Positions 1-27,120 of a stretch of 64,000 bases of DNA are shown in pieces. Both the position numbers and the translations under genes were made by a program. Under the pieces are notes generated by a model. It worked only from the letters and a program-made list of their open reading frames with translations, had not been told where the DNA came from and made no database searches. This DNA is from Cololabis saira (taxonomy: Eukaryota; Chordata; Actinopteri; Beloniformes; Belonidae). The stretch lies in contig NC_084601.1 of the NCBI RefSeq assembly GCF_033807715.1, positions 19,548,129-19,612,128 on the forward strand, given 5' to 3'. The first letter of the stretch is position 1. Every line of letters starts with the position of its first letter.

Positions 1-1188
1 TAAGATCTGCTGCAGACCGACTGATTTTCTTTTTTAGTTTTGTGTCTTTCCTTGATGACTTTTGCATATCCTCCCTGTGGTGACTGAGCAGCCACCGAGC
101 ACGTGGCGACGGTGTCGCAGATTTCACCACGTGTCCTGCTTAGTCTGAGCAATAACTATATCCACAGCTGCCTCCTAATTTGGTCCTCTGGGTGAAATGT
201 ACAGATGTATTCTTGTTTCAGTTAATTTTCTCACGACTCGCGAGCCAAGAATTTCAAATTGCATCTGATTGCAACACCGACTGTGATGGACGAAATGACT
301 GGATATCAATTCCTGAGGAGGGTGTTCACACACATTGTTCGGCTGCTGGGATTTTATCACACAACTCCCATGTAATTTAATTTAGTTCAGAATGAGTCAG
401 GACTGTGAGTGAGCTTTAAACATGGAGACGAATCCTTGTGTTGAGTAGGCAGTCACATGGTGGTGTTGAGGCTGCAGATGTTTATCATTTTCACAGGCAC
501 AATTATTAGGTTTGTGCAAACAAGTCCCAGTACAGTCAAATTAATGTTTCTATGACCTAATTCTCTTCATTAAAGCATAAATCATTAATATACACCAGTA
601 AGTATGCACAAATAAGTGTGGAGGTGTTTGGACGATCATACTGTACGTGCGGCGTGATTTTTGCTCTGTACACTCCTGAATTCATCCAGTCACTTCTGTC
701 ATGGGAAACCATGGCACGTTTATGTTGGGGCACATTTCAGCAACGAGGCAATTCCTGGTGCCTTACGTCACGAAAACATGAAAAGAGGGAAAAAAAATTG
801 AGTTACAATGCAAAAGCATAATAAAGAAAAGTTAGACTGAAGCTCGAGTTACAGCTAAAGGCTGAAATTAACATTTGGACCTGAATTCGGAAGGGTTTCA
901 ATAATTCCGTGAAAGGCAGTTTGTTCCTGGTCTGTGGAGCTGAACACAGAGTAGACCTGAACCAGAACCTGAGAGGAACCCGTCGGTGTGTGTGGTACCG
1001 TCACCTCTGAGGGGAGGAACGGCCTTTCACGCTCTGCAGGTCATGTGACTGTTAAGACAGCGGCCGGTTCTGGATCCAGCCAGGTCGGGGATGTGTGTGA
1101 ACACATGTTTGTGTATCTGCTAATGTGCATCCAGGTGTTTGTCCCTCAGACCAGTATGTTGCAACTCCAATCCCTCTTTTTGTGTGCG

Positions 1189-1237
<49 letters not shown>

Positions 1238-1668
1238 CTATAAACAGCATAGAGACAAATATACTACTCACCTTCACGTGTTTAGAGTGAGAGAGAGAGG
1301 AAAGGAGGGGGGGGTTAATGTAAATATAAGGAGATTTATGGCCAAATATTTCAGAATTACTAGAGTTATGTCGAATATAGAAAGTAGCACATGACCATCT
1401 GTGGATGTAAGGAATTAGAAAGACAGGAGATGAAACAGATGTTAAAAGTGAGTTTTATTTAACTTTTATTTCCCCTCTCGTGCTCATCTCATGCATCTAT
1501 CTGTAATAGTCACACACACTAGTAAGTGCGTGTAGTTGTGTCGGAGCCAAGTGCCGGGCTGCCGTCCAGATGGGCTCTGAGCTGTATGATGCTGCAGTAA
1601 AGTTGGAAACTACAGAAAACCCAAACTGCCGCTGCTCATAGTTTACATCTCGCCTTCCTCCTTTGGAA

Positions 1669-1704
<36 letters not shown>

Positions 1705-2530
1705 GTGTGTGCACCTAATCTCTCATGCACACTGTATTAGAGGCCAGCTGCTTTGGGCTGTGGACTACACATGAGCCTGATTATGACTCAGTATTGCATT
1801 ACTGACATTCCTTCATAGATCTTCACTCTTTTTCTGTTACTCTCTGACCCCCTCCCTTCTTTTTCTTTATTTCACTTTCTCTTTTTATACCCCCTCCCTA
1901 TCTCTCTGTCTCCCTCTCTCTCTTGAGGCAGCTTTTCTGAGCGACCCCCCCCCACCCGTCCCTCCCTCCTCACGTCTCCCATGACTCCCTCGGCAAAAGC
2001 CGGAGCGCCGGGCCCGTGATCCATACTGCTCCAGATCACATCACTCCACTTTTGTTCATTCCTCTTTCCTGTTCTTTTCTTCTCCTCGTGCAAACCTCCG
2101 AGCCGTCGGTGTACATTACACATGCTGCTATGGGCCAACACTCTTGCACAGTATTTCACATCCAGCTGAGGAGGAGGAAGAGGAAGATGAGGCGGATAAG
2201 AGGGAGGGAGCGGGCAGAGCCGAACCCGTCGAGCAGCGCGGACAAAATGTCAGGGGGATGCCGGAGAATAAGGGGATGTGTGATCGGTGATGGGCTGGGT
2301 AGTTGAAACTTGTCCTCCGTCTGTGTCTGTGTGTGTGTGTGTGTGTGTGGAGTTGAGGGTGTGTTACTTCTGCGGAGGCTCCATCAGTAAAAGGAGCTGA
2401 GAGGTTTATTTATTTTTCCTTCGGCTGGGGTGGGAGTCGGGGTCAGGTGGATGAAACTCAATCCTGAGGACAGAGAGTACGTGACAGGTAGCAGCTCACC
2501 GTTTAAAAATCCCTCACTGGGTTAATCCAT
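1..2530. other. non-coding flank or intron upstream of grb10 exons
   Basis: No exon of the Grb10 N-terminus is recognised. The stretch holds two TG microsatellites (about 1196-1232 and 1674-1710) and a CT-rich then AGG-rich stretch at 1840-2210. It may be intron or promoter-proximal sequence. Confidence 0.5.
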
Positions 2531-2536
2531 TGTGAA

Positions 2537-3113
2537 GAGGGAGGGGGGGGGGGGCAGGGAGGAGGAGGAGAGGAGGAGGAGGAGGAGGAGGAGGAGGAGG
2601 AGGAGGAGGAGGAGGAGGAGGAGGAGGAGGAGGAGGAGGAGGAGGAGGAGGAGGAGGAGGAGGAGGAGGAGGAGGAGGAGGAGGAGGAGGAGGAGGAGGA
2701 GGGAGGAGGAGGAGGAGGAGAGGAGGAGGGAGGAGGAGGAGGAGGAAGGAGGAGGAGGAGAGGAGGAGGAGGAGGAGGAGGAGGAGGGAGGAGGAGGAGG
2801 AGGAGGGAGGAGGAGGAGGAGGAGGAGGAGGAGAGGAGGAGGGAGGAGGAGGAGGAGGAGGAGGAGGAGGAGGAGGAGGAGGAGGAGGGAGGAGGAGGAG
2901 GAGGAGGAGGAGGAGAGAGGAGGAGGAGGAGAGGAGGAGGAGGAGGAGGAGGAGGAGGAGGAGGAGGAGGAGAGGAGGAGGAGGAGGAGGAGGAGGAGGA
3001 GGAGGAGAGGAGGAGGAGAGGAGGAGGAGGAGGAGGAGGAGGAGGAGAGGAGGAGGAGGAGGAGGAGGAGGAGGAGGAGGAGAGGAGGAGGAGGAGGAGG
3101 AGGAGGAGGAGGA
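2537..3113 (+). repeat. long GGA polypurine repeat
   Basis: About 570 bp of nearly pure purine, mostly perfect GGA triplets with occasional extra or missing bases that shift the register. Long open frames here (poly-Arg, poly-Glu, and poly-Leu/Ser/Pro on the other strand) are artefacts of the repeat. Confidence 0.97.
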
Positions 3114-3194
3114 CTGCTCATACCACTCCTCGCTGCTCAGCCTTTATGCTGCCCGCGAGAAGAGGAAGGGGGGAGGCTGTCTCTAGTCCGCTCC

Positions 3195-3420
3195 GTCTCT
3201 CCTTCACTCTCGTCCTTCCTCTGTCAACCCCCCCCCCTCCCCAACCCTTCCCTGTTACCTCGCTTACGTTTGCCTCACCAATCCATCCCTCTCTCCCTCC
3301 CTCCCCCTTTGTGCTCTTGTTCTCTCTCTCTCTCTCTCTCTCCCTCTTCCTGACTTCCTCTCCTCCTGCTCCATTTCCTCCCTCCCTCCCTCCCTCCCTC
3401 CCTCCCTCTCCGTCCCTCTG
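3195..3420. repeat. CT/CCCT-rich polypyrimidine tract
   Basis: Pyrimidine-rich sequence on + including a CT run near 3320-3343 and a CCCT tandem near 3378-3410. On the - strand the latter reads as repeated GGGA, a strong quadruplex-type motif. It ends about 30 bp before the possible first exon. Confidence 0.85.
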
Positions 3421-3448
3421 TGTCACTGGAGAGCGTCTCAGTGTGAAA

Positions 3449-3493
3449 ATGCCATCCTGCTCTCCAGACTGTTGCCTCTTACAGGCTGTGGAG
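3449..3493 (+). CDS. grb10: possible alternative first coding exon of grb10
   Basis: An ATG with an A at -3 opens 15 codons (MPSCSPDCCLLQAVE) ending exactly at a strong donor, GAG|gtaaga. The phase is 0, matching the acceptor of the RA exon at 5054, so a transcript starting here would encode a 443-residue Grb10 lacking the proline-rich N-terminus. Mammalian GRB10 is known to use several promoters and first exons, but I do not recognise this peptide with certainty. It sits just downstream of a 570-bp polypurine tract and a CT-rich stretch. It could instead be chance open sequence. Confidence 0.45.
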
Positions 3494-4264
3494 GTAAGAG
3501 ACTCGTGCGTGTTCGCTTCTTTACCGGATGTCTGTCGTGAGGCGTGCATGTGTGTGTGTGTGGGTGTGTGGGTGTGTGTGTGTGTGTGTCTCTCCTCACG
3601 TGCGTGTGGTTGTCTGTTTGGACTGATGAGGACCGTTTTTTTTGTGTTTTATTTTTATTGTTGGGTTTTTTTTTCCCCTGACTCGCTTTCAGCACATCTG
3701 AAACTTTTTCTCATACAAAACTTGTGCGTCATAAACTGACCCTTTTTCTTTTTTTTTTTCTTTTCTTTTTTCTCTCCGGTGACATTTTGGAAGAGAGGAA
3801 GCTCTCTACAAGCTTTGCAGGGGGAAAAAAGTGCCATGACGTTGTTACATTTTACTTGGTGTTTCACTGTCGTCGCTTGGCGCTTTTAATATTTTGCATT
3901 TTTTCTGAGGCACGTTTAAAAAAAAAAAACAAAAAAAACCTAGCTTCTGTTTTTATGTATTTCTGCTTTGCACTGCGATTGTTCGACCCCCCCCTTCCCC
4001 CTGCGCCCCCCCTCCGTGTCTTGTTTCATGTAATTTTCAACAGTTGCTCCCCGGTGGTTTTCTGTGCAGGATCCCTGCTGTGGACAGAAAGTGTTTGTAT
4101 GTGGGTGTGTAAGAGTACACACATAAACATACCCACATACCACTCGTGTCACGTGTTGGGGAGATGATCTGAGTTGTCTCTCTGGTTTGCAGACACTTTC
4201 GGTCGTGCATTTGCACATACTTATGTTTGTGTAATACGATAAATGGGGGAGCGAGCTCTACGTG

Positions 4265-4297
<33 letters not shown>

Positions 4298-5053
4298 TGT
4301 AAGTGAGTGTGTGTGCATGGATCTGCTCATACAGTAGTGTGAAGCAGCTGGTCTGTGGTTATCTGTGCAGTAATACACATGAAGACGGCAAGATTACAAC
4401 CGGTTTAAATTTCGTTTCGGGCACTTGGCTGAGATGGTTCAAAATGGCGCAACAATGGGAGGTTCTCGAGCTTTCAATCCAGCCTGCCTGCTGCTCCCAC
4501 TGGTGACATTTTTAATGACAAAATGCAACACATTTAAGTGCACCGGGCTGTTTCACCATTTAAGTGTGAATATCTGCCGGTTCGATTGTATTTCCCGTCG
4601 CAGATATTGTTGGATGTGACAAAAACGTGTCCTTTTAGGTTCAGATGCATAATTGCGGATGTGCATTTGGGGAAGTTAGCCCGGGTTGTGGACAAAGGAG
4701 CTGAACTCAGAACGCAGGGGCAGGCCAACATTTCCTGGACGTCATCTTTGGGCATTTTTTTTTCCGTTTTTTTTTTTTTTTTTTTAATCTCGAGCACCTT
4801 TCATGTCTGTGTGACACAATAATGTGAACAGGACTTTGTAAGGGTGGACTTGATAGAGCACCTGGTCATGGAGGTAAATGCAGAGTCACTCTTCTCTTTC
4901 ATTTTCTTTTTTTTTTTAATTCTAAATTTTTCTGTAAGTTAAAATTCCTGGGATAAAACTCGGGACCCACAGCCGTCCTAGACTTTTTTTCATTATTTGG
5001 GGACATTCGACCTTCACCGCTCTCACGCTCATCAATCCCGTGTGTGTCTGCAG
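3494..5053. other. grb10 intron (if the 3449 exon is used)
   Basis: No exon seen. It holds short TG repeats at about 3547-3590 and 4264-4312 and poly-T runs, with no recognisable transposon. Confidence 0.4.
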
Positions 5054-21340
<16,287 letters not shown>

Positions 21341-23548
21341 CACTCCCCCCCCCGACCCCAAACCACACCCTTTTTTTGCACACCTCTCACCCTGAGATTC
21401 CCCCGCCCCCCCTCCTCACCGACACAACATTGTTAAGGAGAGGGAAGAAATCAAAGCCGTGTTTCTGGTGATTAGACCGACCCAGCAGGGGGGCCAGCGC
21501 CGGGGGCTTAACGCCCTCCGTGTTCATGCCATATCTGGAGGAGAACCGCTGGGGCCGTCCAACTGCTGCCGATTGTGGACTCAGCAGTGGCTCAACTTCT
21601 GTAATGTTGTCCCGGAAATTCGGTTGATTAGTTTTTTACCGTTTTAACCCTGGAGAGGCACGACGTGACGCAGAAACACATCTTCACAGTGGAGGTTCTG
21701 AGGGTCTTTGGGATGGATCCCGCCCTCAGAGTCTCTCATCCTCGCGCCCAAACGACCTCCCCCCATCCTCCAGGCCTGATAAGCTGTGGTGCCTGCCCCA
21801 CCCTTGCCTCCCTCGTGACCGAGGCGGGCAGGGAGTGCCACCCTCTGACTTCCTCACTGATCATCAGGGATGGGCGGGAACTTCTCTGGGTCCTATCAAG
21901 CTCGATCCAGGAGTTTCTCAACCTGTGCAGTCCAGTCTGGATAAGCTGACACCCTGTCCCTCCCTCCAACATCTCTGCAGGCTGGGCGTGACACCTGTTG
22001 CCGCGTCCAGGCCCCTCAATCCCTTGGTGCGACCCCCCCCCCCCCCCCCAATCCTGCCTCTACAGAAGCTTGGAGAACAGTTGAGAGGGACAAAAAGAAG
22101 TGGCTGAAGGAAAGACGAGCAGAGCAAGGGTTTGCTGAAAGGACAGAGGAATGTTTATCAGGAAGGCCATAACAAGCCTCTCTTGTAGAGTTGATTACTT
22201 GATGTCATTTTAATGCTGTTTTATTACTGTTGATTCAATGCAGAACTAGTTTTGCACTCCTGGGCGGACAGACGGCAGCTCTCCAGCTACACGAAGCTGC
22301 CGTCTCTTCCTCCTCCACTCCCCTCCTGAAAAGCATGCATGTGAATTTCATCCAGCTCTGATTGGATTACGGTGGCGTGGGAGCGCAGAGTTGCAGCTGA
22401 TTATGCAGTGCCTTTCTGAAAGGTCTGGTAACATCTCGGACCTCCGCGCGGCTCGCACCGAGACGGCATTACAGGAAATGCCTTCTCCGACCGGCTGCAG
22501 CGGCTCTGCGAGGAAGAGGAGGAAGACTGTAAAATAGACTCCTGACAAGTGTCCACCACCCAAACTTCTACCGTTTCAGTCTTTTTTTTTTTTTTTTTTT
22601 TTTTAATAATCAAAAGGGTTATACTTGGTGAAATTCTCTTTGAATGTCATTTGCTTTTCTTAAGTTTGTTCTGAGCTCAGCGCTTGCACATTTTAATCCT
22701 TTTGATTTTGGGTTGGAGCTGTCGCGTTCTGATTCTGACCACTGTTCCCTCGTACAAAGCAACAAAGCACTCTCATAACCTTTTTTTTTTTTTTTTTTTT
22801 GTTATAATTTAAATATGGAATTTGAACGAATGACTTGAAACGTGAACTCAGCCGGCGGTGCACGAACACGCAGCCGGCTGAGCCTCACCAGCCTTAAGTG
22901 AAAATTGTGAGCCTTGTTGTATGAAAATTGAGGAAGCTGTTTTTAAAATGCACATACACAGATACATTTGGAATTAAAAGTGATGGAGCGATCGATACAA
23001 TGAAGGACGGGGCAAGATTTTGGGAAATTTTCTTTCTGATACCACTCACGTGTCTGTATGCTAAATATGAAGCTTGCATATTTACAATAATCAGCTGACG
23101 ACTTCTCTGAGATTATGACGTCACGCATTTTGCAGGAAAAGACTCAGATTCTCTGATATAAAAGTCGCAGATATACGAGAACCACCTCGTTTCAGTTTGC
23201 GTAGGTTAAACGAACCTCATCGCTCCGCTCACACGTACACAGAGCTGGTACACAGGAAGCACCACATGCAAGCTTTAATGAGGAGAGACATCATGGCAGC
23301 ATAATCACCTTATTGAAATCATTATGTTGTTTTCTTCAGAATAAAACCCACTCCTGTCAGTGTCTCCTCCGAGTCTGGGTGCTTACAGTGTGACGATGTG
23401 CTGATTCTGGGCTAGTCACGAGCATTTCCTTGTTGCAAATCCAATTTTACTGTATAACTTGATTAGGTCATTCAGTGCAGGGTTGAGAAATGTCTGAGTT
23501 TACTCGGTGAAGAGATGTGGTTCCATAGCAACTTACTGACCTTTTTCT

Positions 23549-23591
<43 letters not shown>
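23549..23591. repeat. AT dinucleotide microsatellite
   Basis: About 21 AT units within the presumed grb10 3' UTR. Confidence 0.95.
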
Positions 23592-23596
<5 letters not shown>

Positions 23597-24311
23597 ATAT
23601 CTAGCTTTTTTTACCGTCCTGGTGGTTGGTGGACCTCCTGTAGAGACCACCAGCAGCTTCACATTTACCATACAGACAACCGTCCCGTCATGAGTCTTGA
23701 CCTTTCCCGTTGCCCTCAACCTTTCTAAGAGTGTCAGATAAACTAGAGCACAGGAAATCATCTTCTGTCTTGTTTCAGTCCAGTCGCCTCGCTCTAAAAG
23801 AAAGCAAGCACTTTCCAAAAAACGTTTTCTTAAGCCTTCAAAGTGAAAATCGGTTTGGACACTATTTAGTAAACGGGTACTGCTGAGGCAATCTGGCATC
23901 AAGAGAACGTGCAACACCGTGTCCAGATTCATCCAACAGCTTCATGGGAGGTTTTTAGTGTGTGCTAAACATCGCTGGCCTCAGTGCCAAACAATCAAGC
24001 ACTAAGGGCTTCTTTTTTTTGTCTTGAAACTAAACTGAAAAGCCATTCTACTACTGTAATGCTAAAAAAAAACAAAAAAATCCATTGCAGAAGAGCTTTG
24101 CAGCCTCAGAGGTTGCCCTTGTGCATGCATGTTGCATTTTCAGTAGTACCAGTGTCTTTAATTGGTTAAATGCCCAGTTGATGGACATAAAATCATTTAG
24201 CAAGTAGTGTTACTAATATAGACCTAATAATTCCCTTTTCTCAGATTGTATGATTTGCTTCTTTTTCTAATATTTTTAGTAAAGGGTTTCAGTTAAGGCC
24301 GCTCTGTGTAA

Positions 24312-24530
24312 CGATAGTTCCACATGACCACATGGGGGCAGCATATGAGAAAAAGCTTTACACATCTGCTTGGGTAAGGCATCGCGGTGCATCTCTGGTG
24401 AGACAGACTGGTATTACAAGACGTGCCGCGTCGTCTTCATCCATTTGCAAAGTATTCTTGTCAGTAGCTGTTTGATTGGTGCAGCAGATCCGATGTAAAC
24501 TCCCCCATGTGGTCAGAAGTGGCATTGCTT
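24312..24530. mobile_element. MITE family A, short intact copy
   Basis: Inverted ends CCACATGACCACATGGGGGC and the complement of CCCCATGTGGTCAGAAGTGG. The interior shares GGTATTACAAGACGT with a second copy at 27070-30011, which is interrupted by other transposons. It lies in the presumed grb10 3' UTR. Confidence 0.7.
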
Positions 24531-26935
24531 CATAGTGGCATTTACTGTTCAATTAGGATTCCAGCTTATGCTCTTAAGAGATGGTCTCTTTCTTTTCTTT
24601 TTTTTTCAAAGTTCTGAAATTGTAATGAATGCATAAGGATAATTAGCACGCTTTTTTTTGCACCTTTGGGCCATTCTAGTAGTTACTGCTCAGTGGGGAT
24701 GTAGTGCTGTAATACCCACCCAGAAGGAAGCTTGTGTCAGAACTCTAAGCTAAGGATTTAAGAAACAAACATAGAAAAATAAAATTAAGTAAATAAGAAG
24801 AAAATAGGACAGTGTTACAACTGAAACTTTTAAAGTCAGCCTAACATTAAAATTCTGAACTGAAACAGAACAATGAAGTGGCAGGACGACAAAAAGTAAC
24901 AGCATAAGAGAAAGCTGACTCATAAGAAAATGTAGCATGCTTTTGTCATTTTATTGTATGTTTTTCGTCCATTATTATTATTATTATTATTATTATTTAC
25001 TTTCAGTTTATTTACTTTTATTTTTGGGAGATTTTGTCAGATTATTAAAATAGAAATGAACCCCCCTACACCCTCCCCTCCAAAAAACAATATAAAAAGG
25101 AAATGGAACAAAAAAAGCACCCACGTTGGCACCCTCTAGTGGTAACAATGAAAAAGACTAACACAGCAAATGATCTAAATCATCGATAACTAATCTCCTC
25201 AGAAGCTACAAAAGTACACACATTCCACTATAAGTGGCTTAATGATGATCTGAGTTGATTTTTCTTTATTTATTGTATTTTCTGTGACTAACGTACATCA
25301 GATTGAAAGTGAGCAGGGTTTCCAGGGTTCACTAGCCTCCCTAACCCGCCCAACTAAACTGCCCAAGTCCTCTCATTGACACACAACTCACTGCCACCAC
25401 CAAGTCTAAGTGACTTCACTCACCAGCTCCACCCCCCACCATTCAGGCCTTCTGAGTCCATCAGGGCAGACCCTCCCCAGGGACTGGATAATGCTTGAAT
25501 TGCCCCTCCACCCCTCCCGCCTGTGTCCAGCCTGTAAGCTATGACCCTGTGGTGAACATGTGTTTTGTGTGTGGATGGCCAGACTGTTGAAGTCACTCTT
25601 CCCCTCCGGAGACACGTCCAGGAATCCTGCCTGTCGGTTGGTTTAAGCTAAGTTAAGTAACGGATTTGGAGTAGACGGGAGTTCGGCTGGAGATTCTTGA
25701 ATATCTGTCAGGGAGGGACGCAAAGCCGCGTTGCTGTGGGTCAGCAGGGACGACTCGCCGACCTCTCTTCTTCCCTCCCTTTTTTTTTTTTGAAATCACT
25801 GTGCTCATTGCAATCCTTTACACAAGTCCAGTTATTTGAATATAACAGTATAAAGTATCATCTGTTGTCTAAGTATGTGAAGCTATGGAGAAGAAGTAGA
25901 TCCAACACTGTACCTAGGTCACAGATCACTATATATGGGGTGTTATGCTTTTGCTCATAATACCATGTAAAATTAAGAATGATTTATTTTGTCCTTTTTT
26001 TTTCATTATTTGATTGTGTGTATGTTAACATTTTTGTGTTTTTGTTTTGTTTTTTTTTCCCACAAAATGACCTTTTATATATAAATATATATAAAAAGAA
26101 TATACCACAGTATATACAGTATTAAATTAAAGTTTTTCTTGTTTTAAGAGATCAAACTGGACTTTTGGCACTTGTCAAATTTCTGAACATCAGTTGTGCG
26201 TATAAGCTGACAGGCTGTAAGAGTCGTCGACTCTGCCGGCATCCAATCCTGATGTCTTTCTGTTCATATCTGATTCATTTACTTTCTGCCTCAAGAAAAC
26301 ACTCCAGTAGATGTTTGGATCCTTATCTTCTAAACATGCACACCGATGCTTAATCCGCGAGAATATTCATCGTAGCTTTTTGTAGAAGTTTCATCGCAAG
26401 TAGTGCAATTATACGCTGTAGCTCAAGGGGATTGTACAATTCTTATATTCATATACTCCTTTTTGTTTAGTTGTGTTTTTTTAAGGTGCATAATTCATTG
26501 TTTTGAATTTTGTTTTTTTCTTTACGAAGTCTTGCAGCCGGTGCCTCTTTCTAAACCATAGCAAGGCATTATTTGCCATCCATCCGTTTACTGCATTCAT
26601 TTACAGCTCGCTGTGACTGAAATGTAACCTTACTGGAACTTGATACTAATGTTGGCATCACACACACGTCCCACTGAGTTTGGTGATGCACAGTGTTGGT
26701 GAAGTGAAACAGTGTTAGCTGTGTCTTGTTATTGGGTTGAGAACATCATAAGCTGAAGTCAAATAAACATTTCAGGGAACGAAAGAGCAAATGAACCATG
26801 ATCATTATTTTTCCACGTGACCCCGCCGTACTGTGCTTCATTCTGTCTGTGCAGCTCCTGGATCTACATTGTATCCTCTTCAGGTATTTTTGTACAAATA
26901 AGGGACTGATATATTCTTTGTTTATTGGAAATTAG

Positions 26936-26941
26936 AATAAA
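26936..26941 (+). terminator. candidate grb10 polyadenylation signal
   Basis: The canonical AATAAA lies in AT-rich sequence at the end of the presumed 3' UTR; transposons begin about 130 bp further on. A second AATAAA at 26762-26767 is an alternative. Confidence 0.5.
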
Positions 26942-27120
26942 AGACAACAATGCTACCAACCACATATGGCTCAGCAGCTGTTCTGTTACTCTATTTCTTT
27001 AATTGAAAACCGACGAATGAGTGCAAAGTATCTGACATGTTTTCACCACTTGTAAATCCATGCTATTTAGCAGTACCACATCTGACCACATGGTGGCAGC
27101 ATATCCCAAGAAACACCATC

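Larger units (their letters stand above)
21341..26941 (+). other. grb10: probable grb10 3' UTR
   Basis: About 5.6 kb without coding exons between the stop codon and the AATAAA at 26936. It carries homopolymer T runs, an AT dinucleotide block near 23549-23591, a MITE copy at 24312-24530 and AT-rich sequence near its end. An earlier AATAAA at 26762 may be used as well. That the transcript spans the whole stretch is inferred. Confidence 0.6.

Noticed and set aside
2522..3353. Long open frames of poly-Arg/Glu/Gly and poly-Leu/Ser/Pro
   Set aside because: They are translations of the GGA repeat in different registers, with no splice context or codon bias.
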